Under the pieces are notes generated by a model, which saw nothing but the letters and a program-made list of their open reading frames with translations, was not told the origin of the DNA and made no database searches. Source: Halorubellus sp034808145 (GTDB taxonomy: Archaea > Halobacteriota > Halobacteria > Halobacteriales > Natrialbaceae). Taken from it: a stretch of DNA of 64,000 nt. Position numbers and translations under genes: made by a program. Of this stretch, positions 32,994 to 42,391 are shown piece by piece. The DNA lies in contig NZ_JAXHGM010000003.1 of the NCBI RefSeq assembly GCF_034808145.1, forward strand, positions 62,001 to 126,000. Direction: 5' to 3'. How positions within the stretch are numbered: the stretch's first letter is position 1; every line of letters starts with the position of its first letter.

Positions 32994-34211
32994 TCACTCC
33001 TCGAGCAGCCACCCGAAGCGCTTGTCCCAGAACTCCGGGCTCGGCGGTTTCTTCGTCCGACCGTACGTCTTGTCGTCCCGGACCTGGCGTTCGATGACGT
33101 CCCGAGCCTCGTGCAGGGCGTGGTTCGCGCCGTAGCCTTCGCCGGACGCGATGAACAGGCCGTCGTCGGTGTGGAGGCGGATGCGCGCGAGCAGCAGCGG
33201 CGTGCCGCGATGGGTCTCTTCGTGCTCGTGCAGATGGACCTTCGCGTCGAGGACGTTCGTGTCGCCGTCCATCGCGTCGAACGTGTCGACCATCTCGACG
33301 ACGTCGTCGTACTGGACGTCGTCGAGGAGGTCCGTCCCGGACACCTGGACGGCGCGAGACCCGCCGGTCTCCCACGTGAGCGCGTCGAGGACGTCGGTCT
33401 TCGTGACGATCCCGGACGGGTCGCCGTTCTCGGTGACGACGAGCGACGACCCGTCGACGTCGAACATCTCGGCGACGGCGACGTCGAGCGTCTCGTCGGG
33501 ATGGATGGTTCTGACCGGTGCGACCATCACGTCGCGGACGGGGAGGTCGAGGACGCGAGCGCGCTCGCCGTCGCGAGCGCCGAACCCACCGGCTCTCACC
33601 CGGGCGGTGCTCGCCGCGATCTGCCCGCCGCCGGCGTCGGTTCCGCCGGCGTTCCCGCCCCGACTGCGGGTCTCCGCGCGCGTCGTCACGTCGACGACGT
33701 CGTGGAGACTGAGGATGCCGACCGCGTCGTCGTCGTCGACGACCGGCAGGTGCGTGAAGCCGTGCTCTCGGAGGACGGAAAGCGCCCGCCCGAACGTGGC
33801 GTCCGGGCCGACCGTGATCATGTCGCTGGTCGCGGCCTCTCGGACGGTCGCGGCGTCGAGGAACGGTTCGACGGCCTCGACGACGTCGTCGACGGTGACG
33901 ACGCCGACGAGGTCGCTCCCTTCGAAGACCGGGAGGACTCGCGAGTCCGCGTCGATCATGAGTCGCGCGACCTTCCGGACGTCGTCGTCCGGCGAGAGCC
34001 GGGGGACGTGCCAGACGAGCGACCCGACCGTCTCCTCGGGCGGATGCTGCGAGCTCGCGAGCTGTCGTCGCGTGACGACGCCCCTGAACGCGTCGTCGCG
34101 GACGACGACGCCGTTCACCGCGGGGTCCTCGAAGACCCCGACGAGCTTCGAGACCGCGTCGTCGGGGCGGAGTGCTACGAAGTCGGTCGAGATGATGTCA
34201 GCGATGTCCAT
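32994..34211 (-). CDS. Four-CBS-domain protein with HPF-like C-terminal domain
   Basis: 405 residues from MDIADIISTDF. Four CBS domains lie at about 1-55, 63-125, 128-190 and 220-280, with LVGVVTVDDVV, AVGILSLHDVV and PSGIVTKTDVL marking their ends. They would bind adenine nucleotides as energy sensors. Residues about 285-385 match the beta-alpha-beta3-alpha plan of S30AE/HPF hibernation factors: RAVQVSGTDLLDD, VLDAKVHLHEHEE, RIRLHTDDGLF and NHALHEARDVIERQV. The tail is basic, with KTYGRTKKPPSPEFWDKRF. An energy-sensing ribosome-hibernation factor is therefore plausible, by inference. A Gly-rich linker lies between the third and fourth CBS domains. It stands alone, with the ATPase downstream and the MoxR gene upstream, each separated by 150-220 bases. 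Confidence 0.75.
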   Translation of the reverse strand: MDIADIISTDFVALRPDDAVSKLVGVFEDPAVNGVVVRDDAFRGVVTRRQLASSQHPPEETVGSLVWHVPRLSPDDDVRKVARLMIDADSRVLPVFEGSDLVGVVTVDDVVEAVEPFLDAATVREAATSDMITVGPDATFGRALSVLREHGFTHLPVVDDDDAVGILSLHDVVDVTTRAETRSRGGNAGGTDAGGGQIAASTARVRAGGFGARDGERARVLDLPVRDVMVAPVRTIHPDETLDVAVAEMFDVDGSSLVVTENGDPSGIVTKTDVLDALTWETGGSRAVQVSGTDLLDDVQYDDVVEMVDTFDAMDGDTNVLDAKVHLHEHEETHRGTPLLLARIRLHTDDGLFIASGEGYGANHALHEARDVIERQVRDDKTYGRTKKPPSPEFWDKRFGWLLEE

Positions 34212-34430
34212 GGGCTTGCGTTCCGTTACCGCGGGCGTTCGTGAGCGATACCTCGGCCGCGCGACCACATCCGATGCTACGGGCGAGACGTACAAGAAAT
34301 CGGCCGTCGTTCCCGCGCCGTGAGAGTCCGCGGCGACACGCGCGGCGGGACCCGACGAGGTCCGCGCTTGGAGGTCGTTCGAACCGGGGCGAGGAGCGAC
34401 CACCTGGCGCCGCCTGGGACGACCGCGGGT

Positions 34431-35402
34431 TCAGGAACCGGCGACGTTCGGGACGTCGACGCTCTGGAGCGCCGCGTCCACGACGTCGGCCTTCGTGACG
34501 CCCTGGATGTTCGCCTCGGGCGTGAGGACGATGCGGTGACGCATCACGGGGTCGGCGACGAACTTCACGTCGTCGGGCGTGACGTAGTCGCGGCCGGCGA
34601 TGACGGCGCGAGCGCGCGCCGCCTCGAAGAACCGCTGGATACCGCGCGGTGACACGCCGATCTCGGCGCGGTCGTCGACGCGTGTGGCGCGCGCGACGTC
34701 AACGAGGTACTCGCGGACGTTCCCCTCGACGTGCACGCGCTCGGGGACCTCCTGGAGCGCGCGGACCTGGGTCTCGTCGACGGCCGCCTCGATCGTCGGC
34801 ATCTGCGTGAAGCGGTTCGCGCGCCGGTCGATGAGTTCGAGCTCCCCGGCGCGGTCGGGGTACCCCATCGCGGTCTTGATGACGAACCGGTCGCGTTGCG
34901 CTTCCGGGAGCTCGAACGTCCCCTCCTGCTCGACGGGGTTCTGCGTCGCGATGACGAAGAACGGGTCGGGGAGGTCGCGCGTCTCGCCGTCGACGCTCAC
35001 CTGCTTCTCGTCCATCGCCTCCAGTAACGCCGCCTGCGTCTTCGGCGGGGCGCGATTGATCTCGTCGGCGAGGACGACGTTCGCGAATATCGGGCCTTCG
35101 TTGAACTGGAACTCCTGGGTGTGCTCGTTGTAGACGTGCGAGCCCGTGATGTCGCTCGGGAGGAGGTCGGGCGTGAACTGCACGCGGTTGAACGAGAGCC
35201 CGAGCGCGTGCGCGAGGCCCTGCGCGGTGAGCGTCTTCCCCGTCCCCGGGACGTCCTCGAGGAGGACGTGGCCGCGAGCGAGCACGCCCGCGAGGACCGT
35301 CTCGAGGAACGCACGGTCGGTGATGACGGCGGCGGCGATGCGGTCGATGACGTCACCGGCGTAGGCGGCCGCGTCGGGGACCGACATGTCGTCCGTTGGC
35401 AT
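34431..35402 (-). CDS. MoxR-family AAA+ ATPase
   Basis: 323 residues. The Walker A motif is LLEDVPGTGKTLTAQGLA, and Walker B is VVLADEINRAPPKTQAALLEAM, with the MoxR-specific inserts DITGSHVYN and EGPIFANVV. Sensor 1 is VIATQNPVEQEGTFELPEAQ, and the C-terminal lid domain has SPRGIQRFFEAARARA. MoxR proteins act as chaperones that ready substrate proteins, usually together with VWA- or DUF58-domain proteins. A DUF58 gene lies at 48.8 kb on the other strand, so a functional link across the intervening genes is possible. The gene is a single unit here, with a universal stress protein gene upstream. Confidence 0.9.
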   Translation of the reverse strand: MPTDDMSVPDAAAYAGDVIDRIAAAVITDRAFLETVLAGVLARGHVLLEDVPGTGKTLTAQGLAHALGLSFNRVQFTPDLLPSDITGSHVYNEHTQEFQFNEGPIFANVVLADEINRAPPKTQAALLEAMDEKQVSVDGETRDLPDPFFVIATQNPVEQEGTFELPEAQRDRFVIKTAMGYPDRAGELELIDRRANRFTQMPTIEAAVDETQVRALQEVPERVHVEGNVREYLVDVARATRVDDRAEIGVSPRGIQRFFEAARARAVIAGRDYVTPDDVKFVADPVMRHRIVLTPEANIQGVTKADVVDAALQSVDVPNVAGS

Positions 35403-35508
35403 CGTGTACGTATCGGAGGGAGCCGGGTTAAAGCGCTTTGGCGAGGGGCGACCGTGGAGGCCGGTCGAGGTCGCCGAGCAACGTGGTTTCCGCGGTCGGT
35501 TCGTCGGG

Positions 35509-36378
35509 TCAGTCGCCGTCGTGGCGGACGGTGAGGACGGGGACGGGCGCGGTCCGGACGGTCTTCTCGGCGACGCTCCCGAGGAGGACGCGGTCCATGC
35601 CGGTGCGACCGGTGGTGCCCATCACGACGGCGTCGACCGCGTGGTCGTCGACGTAGGACGCGATGGCGTCCGCCGGCAGCCCTTCGACGATCTCGGTGCG
35701 GACGTCGGAGATTCCGCGGTCGGTGGCGTCGGTCTCGACGTCGCGGACGAGGTCCTGTGCGCTTTCGCGAGCGCGCTCCGTGACGAGTTGCGCGCGAACG
35801 TCCGGTCCGATGCCGCCGGTGTCGACGACTGAGAGGACGTCGACGCCCGCGTCGAGCGCGGCGGCGAGCGAGAGCGCGTGTTCGCTCGCGCGACGCGACG
35901 CGGCGCTCCCGTCGACGGCGACGAGGAGACGGTCGTAGGGGAACGCGAGGTCGTCCTCGTCGGTTCGCGCGGTCAGGACCGGGACCGGGGAGAGTCGGAC
36001 GACCTTCTCGGTGACGCTCCCGAGGAGGTAGCGCTGCAGGCCGGTTCGGGCGTGCGTCGGCATCGCGACGAGGTCGTGCTCGTAGCGGTCGACGTAGTCG
36101 ACGATGGTTTGCGCGGGCGACCCCTGGACGACGTCGGTGTGCGCGTCGAGCCCGAGGGATTCGAGGACGCCTTCGGCGTCCGAGAGCGCCTGCTCGCCTT
36201 CGGTTTCGAGGGCGTCGACGACGTCGCCGTCGACGAGCGTGACGCTGTCGCGGTTCGTGTCCGCGACCGCGAGCAGCGTCACCTCGGCGTCGATCGCGGT
36301 CGCGAGCTCGCCGACGTGGTAGAGGAATCGCGTGTCGCTGGTCTCCGCGGTCACCGGAACGAGAACGTCGTGATACAT
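35509..36378 (-). CDS. Double universal stress protein (two UspA domains)
   Basis: 289 residues. The two UspA domains are about 1-140 and 145-289. Both carry the ATP-binding loop: HARTGLQRYLLGSVTEKV in the first and GTTGRTGMDRVLLGSVAEK in the second, each starting with a G/PTHxRTG pattern. Beginnings are DVLVPVTAETS and DRLLVAVDGSAASR. Proteins of this type bind ATP and are induced by starvation, oxidative or heat stress, acting in the cytoplasm. The gene is monocistronic. A second double-UspA gene is at 59.7 kb, of a different subgroup (its C-terminal halves share the same loop). Confidence 0.9.
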   Translation of the reverse strand: MYHDVLVPVTAETSDTRFLYHVGELATAIDAEVTLLAVADTNRDSVTLVDGDVVDALETEGEQALSDAEGVLESLGLDAHTDVVQGSPAQTIVDYVDRYEHDLVAMPTHARTGLQRYLLGSVTEKVVRLSPVPVLTARTDEDDLAFPYDRLLVAVDGSAASRRASEHALSLAAALDAGVDVLSVVDTGGIGPDVRAQLVTERARESAQDLVRDVETDATDRGISDVRTEIVEGLPADAIASYVDDHAVDAVVMGTTGRTGMDRVLLGSVAEKTVRTAPVPVLTVRHDGD

Positions 36379-36446
36379 GAGTGGGAGTTCGACGTCGGGT
36401 CCAAAAGGCCTTGCTACGATTCCGACGCGTTAGCTGCCGTCGGGCG

Positions 36447-37253
36447 TCACTTCGGTGGCCGCAGCCGGTAGTATCGGCGGTTCAGGTCGTACATGTATCC
36501 CTCCTGCATCGAGCGGAGGACGGCGTACGCGATGGGGCCGGTGACGAGCGGCAGGAGGAACGAGAGGTCCAGGAGGAGCTTCGGGTCGACGAGGCCGCTG
36601 ACGATGTTCTTCAGCGAGTAGACGCTGATGGTGAACGCGAACGTCACGCCGGCGACGCCGACGGCCGCCCAGAACGGCTGTTCGACGGGGCGGCGCGCGC
36701 TCCCCTTGTTCAGGAACGGCACGATGGCGATGAACCCGACGACGACGAGGTTCGCGACCACGCCGTACGTGCGGTCCGCCATCAGCTTCGCACCCTCCGC
36801 GGCCGTCTCCCCGCCGAGGATGGAGAGTTCGGGGTTCAGCGGGCCGAGCTTCAGGAGGCCGAACGACCAGTAGAGGTACCAGTCCGGCAGGATGACCACC
36901 GGCGTCTCGTTCCCGTTCGCGGGCGGGCCGATGTGCGGAGGGAGCGTGCCGGCGAGGAACAGGATCATCCCGACGAAGAAGCTCGTCAGGGCGAGGTTCC
37001 GGATCATCTCGTGAGGCCACGCCGGGAACCCGAGCACGTCGCGTTCGACGTAATCGGACTCCTGACGGAGGTCCTGATCCTCGCGTCGCGCACGCTCGAA
37101 GTACTCGTACGTCAACCGGGAGAGCCCCTGCGTTCGGGTCTTGCGTTCGGTCCAGGTCGGGGTGTCGCCGTCGGGTGCGACGACGCCCGTTCCGTCGGTG
37201 CGTGCCTCGTGGCTGTCGCTCTCGTCGACGTCGCCGTCGTCGGTGGCTGTCAT
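36447..37253 (-). CDS. Cytochrome b C-terminal subunit (PetD/subunit IV-like)
   Basis: 268 residues. About 85 hydrophilic residues precede the first membrane segment, FFVGMILFLAGTLPP. Then comes HIGPPANGNETPVV and the quinol-site motif, here PDWYLYWSF in place of PEWY, followed by KLGPLNPELS. Three more segments follow near VVANLVVVGFIAIVPFL, VGVAGVTFAFTISVY and LSFLLPLVTGPIAYAV. This corresponds to helices E-H of the cytochrome b family in a bc-type complex. No PetB, Rieske or halocyanin gene is adjacent. The protein either joins a complex encoded elsewhere or forms a solo variant. The start ATG at 37253 is divergent from the membrane protein at 37466. Confidence 0.82.
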   Translation of the reverse strand: MTATDDGDVDESDSHEARTDGTGVVAPDGDTPTWTERKTRTQGLSRLTYEYFERARREDQDLRQESDYVERDVLGFPAWPHEMIRNLALTSFFVGMILFLAGTLPPHIGPPANGNETPVVILPDWYLYWSFGLLKLGPLNPELSILGGETAAEGAKLMADRTYGVVANLVVVGFIAIVPFLNKGSARRPVEQPFWAAVGVAGVTFAFTISVYSLKNIVSGLVDPKLLLDLSFLLPLVTGPIAYAVLRSMQEGYMYDLNRRYYRLRPPK

Positions 37254-37465
37254 GGTGGAGGGCTACGGCGAGAACTCGGGACGGTACGCAAAAGGGAGAC
37301 GGGGTCGGGTTGCAGTTCGTATGATTCAGGCGGGACATTCATTATGATTGACTGGTCAGTCCGACAGTTGGGCTGGCGTCCCGGAGTGCGTCCCGGGGGC
37401 GCGGCGTCGAGGACGCGAACGTATCAGGCACCACCGATTTGACGGTGGTCCGCGAAGCGTGCACG

Positions 37466-38674
37466 ATGGCGGTTGCGCTGGTGTCGCGGTGGGCGCGTCG
37501 GTACGTCGCGTTAGCGGTCGCCGCGCTCGTCGCGACGCACGCTGCGGTTCTCGCGGGCGCGTCGACGCGGTCGGTCGTGACGCTCGCGCTCTACGGGTTC
37601 GTGCTCCACGTCGTCTTCGGGAAGGCGTACTCGCTCGTCCCGACGTACTTCGACCGCGACCTCGCCGCGCCGCGGGCGATGGTCGTCCAGTTGCCGCTCA
37701 CGGGACTGGGCGTCGCCGGGATGGCGGCGGCTGCCTCCCTGGAGTCGGTTCCGGGGGTCGTCGGGACGGCTGGCGCGCTCGCGTGGACCGCCGGTGTCGT
37801 GGTGTTCGTCGCCGCACTGGCGTGGACGATACGCTCGAATCCGACGGGCGCCGAGACCGCGACCGGCGAGGGGAAGGCCCATCTCGCGGGGCTCGACCGT
37901 GCGGCGAACGCGTTCGTCCCGTTCGCGGTCCTCTATCTGCTCGCGGGCTCGTACGCCACGCTGGTCGCGTGGAACGGCGCGCCCGCCGTCGACGTCCTCG
38001 CGGGCGCGGTGCCGGTGTTCGACGGGTACCCGCCGCGGGCGACGCACCTCCTCGGGGCCGGGACCGCGACCCTGCTCGTCGTCGCGCTCGGCGCGCGCCT
38101 CTGGCCGCGGTTCCTGGTCGTCGACCCGCCGCGGGGTGCGTTCGTGCTCGCGCTCGCGACGGGTGCGGTCGGTCCGGTCGTCCTCGCCGCGTCCGTCCCG
38201 GTCGGCGACGCCCTCGCCGCTGGCGCGCTCCTCGAGGCGACCGCGGTGACGGCGTACGCGGTCGCGTACGTCGACCTGTTCCGGCGGTCGGATCGACGGC
38301 GGGTCGCGTTCCGGAGCGTCCTCGTCGGCGCACTCGCGGGCGTCGCCGCGGTCGGGCTCGGTGCGTGGTTCGCGGTCGTCGGACTCGACGGCGGGCTCGT
38401 CGCCGCCCACCGTCGCCTCACCCTCCTGGGGTTCCTCGGCCTCACGGTGGTCGGCGCGACGTTCCAGTTCTATCCGCCCACGGTCGGTCGCTGGCGGTAC
38501 TGTACGGACCGTACCGCGAGCGTCGTTGTCGGTGCGCTCGCCGCGGGCGTGGCGCTTCAGGCCATCGGTGCCGGTGGTGGACTCGACGGCATCGAGACGC
38601 TGGGAGCGCTCGTCGGACTCGCCGGTGCACTGGGTTACGGCTACCTGCTCGCCGGCGCGTTCGCGACGCGATGA
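37466..38674 (+). CDS. Polytopic haem-copper-oxidase/NnrS-like membrane protein
   Basis: 402 residues, about twelve hydrophobic segments. The motifs LALYGFVLHVVFGKAYSLVP, THLLGAGTATLLVVALGARL and AHRRLTLLGFLGLTVVGATF place His residues in or beside helices, as in the NnrS and cytochrome-oxidase-subunit-I-related families, where they may bind haem. The sequence lacks the full histidine set of a catalytic oxidase. A role in nitric oxide or haem-copper metabolism would be inference. It is divergent from the cytochrome b C-terminal gene, separated by 212 bases, which supports a respiratory context. A few codons upstream, other start codons exist; the ATG at 37466 is preferred by the hydrophobic start. 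Confidence 0.6.
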   Translation: MAVALVSRWARRYVALAVAALVATHAAVLAGASTRSVVTLALYGFVLHVVFGKAYSLVPTYFDRDLAAPRAMVVQLPLTGLGVAGMAAAASLESVPGVVGTAGALAWTAGVVVFVAALAWTIRSNPTGAETATGEGKAHLAGLDRAANAFVPFAVLYLLAGSYATLVAWNGAPAVDVLAGAVPVFDGYPPRATHLLGAGTATLLVVALGARLWPRFLVVDPPRGAFVLALATGAVGPVVLAASVPVGDALAAGALLEATAVTAYAVAYVDLFRRSDRRRVAFRSVLVGALAGVAAVGLGAWFAVVGLDGGLVAAHRRLTLLGFLGLTVVGATFQFYPPTVGRWRYCTDRTASVVVGALAAGVALQAIGAGGGLDGIETLGALVGLAGALGYGYLLAGAFATR

Positions 38675-38711
38675 AGGAGACCGTCTCGGGGAGCGCGAAC
38701 GCGCTCGGCGG

Positions 38712-40421
38712 TCAGTCGACGGTGACCGTGTCGAACCGCCGGACCGCGTACCAGACGGACGCGAACGGCGCGACGGCGAGCGGGACGAGCGCGGCGCGTG
38801 CGCCGAGCGCGACGGTGTCCGCGGTCACGCTCCACCCGAACGGCAGCAGCCAGCTGGCGATGGCGGCGACGAACGGTTCGACCGCGGGCTCGTAGACGAT
38901 GCCGGCGGCGGCGACGACGAGCACGAGGTACAGCGAGTACGCGAGGAACGCGAGGAGGCTCGGGACGACCGCTTTCGTCGACCGCGTGATGTTCACGGCC
39001 TCGTAGCGCGGGAACAGCATCCCGATACCGACCGCGAAGAGGCTGCCGACGATGACGCTCGCGGGCGTGCCGAGGACGACGGCGGCGAGCACGTCGCCTT
39101 CGAGGGGGACGGCGAGCGCGAGCGCGGCGACGAGCGCGGTCCCGAGCGGGACGGTGACGACGGCGCCGGCGAGGACGTGCGCGCCGACGAACTGGCGGCC
39201 GTCGACCGCGGAGAGGACGGTCGCGGGGAGTGCCGACCCCTGGTCGCCGAGCGGGTTGAGCGTGAACACGACCGCGCCCGCCCACGCGACGAACAGGAGC
39301 GCTCCCGCCGGTGCGAACGGCGGGACCTCGCCGGTCTGGACGATATCGGCGAGGAACCCGATGGCGAACAGGAGCGGGTACGCGACGTACAGGAGCTTCA
39401 GGGGGGCGCGTGCGGCGCGCTTCCACGCGAGGACGGTGACGGCTGCGGTGCCGCGACCGACGTACCCGCCGAGTGCGTCCTCGACGCGGAGGAGGAGGCC
39501 GTCGTCGTGCCGGTCGGTGTGCGGGTCGACGTCCGCGTCGTCGTCATCGGTGCCGGCGAGGACGGGGTCGGCGAACCAGTGCTCGTCGGCGACGCGCGTC
39601 GTCACGAGGACGCTCGCCGCGGCGAGCGCCGGGACGAGCGCGAGCGCGAGCACGGCGCGGAGCGGACTCGCGGCGACGGGACTGCCGAGCAGGAGGAGGT
39701 CCGCGAACCACGCGGTCGGCGCGCCCTGCATCGGCTCGAAGATGGTGACGACGACGTTCCCGAGGACGTCAGAGAGGATGAGCCCCATGTACGCGACGAA
39801 CGCGAGGACGATGAGCGGGCCCTTGTGGCGTGCGACGAACTCGATGCGCGTGACGACGTGCCTGATGGCGAGCCCGACCGGATACGCGACCGAGACGGCG
39901 GTCGCGCTCGCGGCGAGCGCCACGACGGGCGCGGTCGCGAGGAGCGTGTACGTGCCGGCGCCGGCGCTGTACCCGACTGCGAGGACGGAGAGGAGCGGCA
40001 GGGCGTACGCGAGCGCGAGGCCGGACTCGGAGACGAGGACGCCGAGCACCGCCTCGCGCGTCGGGACTATCGAGAGCACGCCGACGTCGTTCTCGAGGGT
40101 GCCGCGGGCGCCGACCGTGCGGACGACGACGAGGGCCGCGAAGAACAGCCAGAGGATGGCAAACGCACCGCGGGCGACCTCGAGCATCGTGTAGTCGAAG
40201 GGGAGGTCGCCGCCGAGACCGACCTCGCGGCCGAACAGGTACGATCCGTATCCGCCGGCGCCGCCGAAGACGACGAGGAGGACGGCGTACGCGAGTATCT
40301 GGGACTTCCGGTCGACGGACTTGCGGAGGATCCGTCGGAGGTCGACGCGCCCGAGCGTGAGCCCGTGTCGGAGCGTTCGCAGCCCGACCCCGCGGTCGGC
40401 GGTGTCGCTGGGCGTGCTCAC
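38712..40421 (-). CDS. ABC exporter permease
   Basis: 569 residues with about twelve hydrophobic segments spread along the chain, e.g. ILAYAVLLVVFGGAGGYGSY, VALAASATAVSVAYPVGLAI and VAAGIVYEPAVEPFVAAIAS. A short acidic loop (about residues 290-310) with DDDDADVDPHTD is cytoplasmic or external. It is the membrane subunit of the ATPase gene immediately upstream; the two overlap by four bases (ATGA). The pair resembles ABC-2-type exporters, with one polypeptide carrying both halves. The substrate is not visible. The 3' end converges with the NnrS-like gene, 37 bases away. Confidence 0.8.
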   Translation of the reverse strand: MSTPSDTADRGVGLRTLRHGLTLGRVDLRRILRKSVDRKSQILAYAVLLVVFGGAGGYGSYLFGREVGLGGDLPFDYTMLEVARGAFAILWLFFAALVVVRTVGARGTLENDVGVLSIVPTREAVLGVLVSESGLALAYALPLLSVLAVGYSAGAGTYTLLATAPVVALAASATAVSVAYPVGLAIRHVVTRIEFVARHKGPLIVLAFVAYMGLILSDVLGNVVVTIFEPMQGAPTAWFADLLLLGSPVAASPLRAVLALALVPALAAASVLVTTRVADEHWFADPVLAGTDDDDADVDPHTDRHDDGLLLRVEDALGGYVGRGTAAVTVLAWKRAARAPLKLLYVAYPLLFAIGFLADIVQTGEVPPFAPAGALLFVAWAGAVVFTLNPLGDQGSALPATVLSAVDGRQFVGAHVLAGAVVTVPLGTALVAALALAVPLEGDVLAAVVLGTPASVIVGSLFAVGIGMLFPRYEAVNITRSTKAVVPSLLAFLAYSLYLVLVVAAAGIVYEPAVEPFVAAIASWLLPFGWSVTADTVALGARAALVPLAVAPFASVWYAVRRFDTVTVD

Positions 40422-41221
40422 GCCATCACCTCCTCGTCGGGTTCGAGCGGTTCGTCGTCGTGGTCCTCGGTGATGCGGAGGAACGCGTCCTCGAGCGTGC
40501 TCTCGGCGGTCTCCTCGGCGCGGTGCTTGAGTTCGTCGGGCGAGCCTTCGGCGACGAGTTCGCCGTCGTGGAGGACGGCGACGCGGTCGGCGAGCTCGTC
40601 GACGACGCTGAGGATGTGCGTGGAGAGGAAGATGGTGACGTCGCGGTCGGCGAGTTCCGCGATGAGGTCCTTGACCGTGCGGGCGGCGCGCGGGTCGAGG
40701 CCGCTCGTGGGTTCGTCGAGGAAGATGACGTCCGGTTCGTGGATGATCGCCTGGACGAGCCCGAGTTTCTGCCGCATCCCCTTCGAGTAGCCCTCGACGC
40801 GGCGGTCGGCGGCGTCGGCGAGCCCGAACCGGTCGAGGTACTCGTCGATCTCGGCGTCGGCCTCGCTGCGCGGGATGTCGTGGAGGGACGCGACGTATCG
40901 GAGGTTCTCGCGCGCGGTGAGTTCCTCGAAGACGGGCGGGCTCTCGGGGAGGTAGCCGACGTGCTGGATGACGGCTTCGCGGTCGGTGGTGGGGGACCCG
41001 GCGACGAACGCCTCGCCGGACGTCGGGCGTGTGAGCGTCGTGAGCATCCGCATCGTCGTGGTCTTCCCGGAGCCGTTCGGGCCGAGGAACCCGTAGACGA
41101 CGCCGGCGGGTATCGAGAGGTCGAGGTCGGTGACGGCGTCGACGTCGCCGAACCGCTTGGTGAGTGCGCGGGTCTCGATTGCGAGTGACTGGTTGGAGGC
41201 GTCACGAGGACCGGGTGACAT
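40418..41221 (-). CDS. ABC transporter ATP-binding protein
   Basis: 267 residues. Walker A is FLGPNGSGKTTTMRML, the Q-loop is YLPESPPVFEELT, the signature is EGYSKGMRQKLGL, Walker B is DVIFLDEPTSGLDP, and the H-loop is STHILSVVDELADR. The C-terminal extension is acidic. This is a single-domain ABC ATPase of the ABC-2 export class, expected to power export of a lipid, drug or polymer through the permease encoded downstream. Its first residues (MSPGPRDAS) are not conserved in the family, so the start could lie at residue 12 or so. A Leu-rich switch near TLTRPTSGEAFVAGSP is normal. Confidence 0.93.
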   Translation of the reverse strand: MSPGPRDASNQSLAIETRALTKRFGDVDAVTDLDLSIPAGVVYGFLGPNGSGKTTTMRMLTTLTRPTSGEAFVAGSPTTDREAVIQHVGYLPESPPVFEELTARENLRYVASLHDIPRSEADAEIDEYLDRFGLADAADRRVEGYSKGMRQKLGLVQAIIHEPDVIFLDEPTSGLDPRAARTVKDLIAELADRDVTIFLSTHILSVVDELADRVAVLHDGELVAEGSPDELKHRAEETAESTLEDAFLRITEDHDDEPLEPDEEVMA

Positions 41222-41344
41222 GCGTCGACGTACGACGCGAGCCTTCTTAAAAGATGACGAACAGTTTCCGGGTTGGAAGGAACCCCGGTCGGGCGGCGGT
41301 CGGACCGGTCACCAGTTCTCCGGGTCGGTCGTCGGTCGCTCAGC

Positions 41345-42223
41345 TCACCAGTTCTGGACGACGACGTCCATGCAGCCGCCGTCCTCCTTGAGTTCGGGGT
41401 ACGAGTAGTGGTCGGGGACGACGCTCGTGACGTCGACCTCGGTCATGTTCGCCGGCGGCGTGCCGTCGACGCCGGATTCGCCGACGGCGGTGTTGAGTTC
41501 GCCCAGCGAGTACGCCCATTCGAGGACGGAGTCGTCGGTCTTGTAGCAGTTGAGCACGGATCCGGCGGCGTATTCGAGACCGGGTCCGTACTCGCCGTCG
41601 ACCGCGCAGGCCTCGTTGTCGGCGGCGCCGCCGACGAGGACGAGGCTGTCGACGACGTTCGGGTTCTCCCACGCCCGGAGGTTCTTCATCGCCGAGCACG
41701 CGACCTGGGCGCCCAGGGAGTGCGCGACGAGTTTGACGGGGCGACCGTCGCTCGCCTGCCAGTCGAGGAGGAAGTTCGCGAGCTTCGGGCCGTTCTGGGC
41801 GGCGATCTCCTGGGCCTCGTACCAGCCGTCGTCGATGCCGCCGCCCTTGTCGGCGTCCCACGTGTAGACGGCGCCGGTCGGGTCGTAGTCCTGCTCCTGG
41901 AGCGCTTTCTCGGCGGTGTAGGCGCCGTTGATGTCGCCGTCGTCCTCGTTCTCGGTGCGCCAGCCGTGGACGAACAGCGTGAGCTCGTCGCCGTCGTCGT
42001 ACTTCGCCCAGTCGCCGCGGTGGTCGTAGCTGTACGTGCCCTCGTCGAGTTCCACGGACCCGTACCAGTTGATGTCGAAGTGCTCGCGGGTCGATACCCC
42101 CGGGTAGTCGTCGGGGGCGTCGAGTTCGTCGTTGCCGTCGCCGCCGGCGCTGGCGAGTCCGGTGCCGGCAATCGCCATGGTTCCCGTCGCCGCTGCCCCC
42201 TTGAGTATGGTACGTCGCCTCAT
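41345..42223 (-). CDS. Tat-exported alpha/beta hydrolase, lipase-like
   Basis: 292 residues from MRRRTILKGAAATG, a Tat signal with cleavage near GLASA. The mature part shows the alpha/beta-hydrolase core: oxyanion-side LTLFVHGW, nucleophile elbow VAHSLGAQVA with the catalytic Ser, and an acid likely in the VVDSLVLVGGAADNEAC area or later. The C-terminal MTEVDVTSVVPDHYSYPE supplies a His (DHYS). Such proteins act outside the cell as esterases or lipases. Four Cys may form disulfides. It stands alone, its neighbours being the ABC ATPase and the kinase. The upstream extension of the frame before the RR motif is not supported. Confidence 0.82.
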   Translation of the reverse strand: MRRRTILKGAAATGTMAIAGTGLASAGGDGNDELDAPDDYPGVSTREHFDINWYGSVELDEGTYSYDHRGDWAKYDDGDELTLFVHGWRTENEDDGDINGAYTAEKALQEQDYDPTGAVYTWDADKGGGIDDGWYEAQEIAAQNGPKLANFLLDWQASDGRPVKLVAHSLGAQVACSAMKNLRAWENPNVVDSLVLVGGAADNEACAVDGEYGPGLEYAAGSVLNCYKTDDSVLEWAYSLGELNTAVGESGVDGTPPANMTEVDVTSVVPDHYSYPELKEDGGCMDVVVQNW

Positions 42224-42391
42224 GACATAGCAAACGGTAATCGCCGCCGGAATAGCTCTTTCGGAACTTCGATGAACGAACGTGAGGTTTCTTCGTGGCG
42301 GCGGCTTCGACGAAGAGAGAGCTATCGAACGGGCCACAGGACCCGCGAACAGCCATGGGAGCGGTATCGACGGCCGGTTCGGCCGACGCCG

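Noticed and set aside
30312..34244. A 1310-codon open frame antisense to the Ca2+-ATPase and CBS genes
   Set aside because: It crosses two well-supported genes, has no domain and a composition expected from GC-rich codon bias read backwards.
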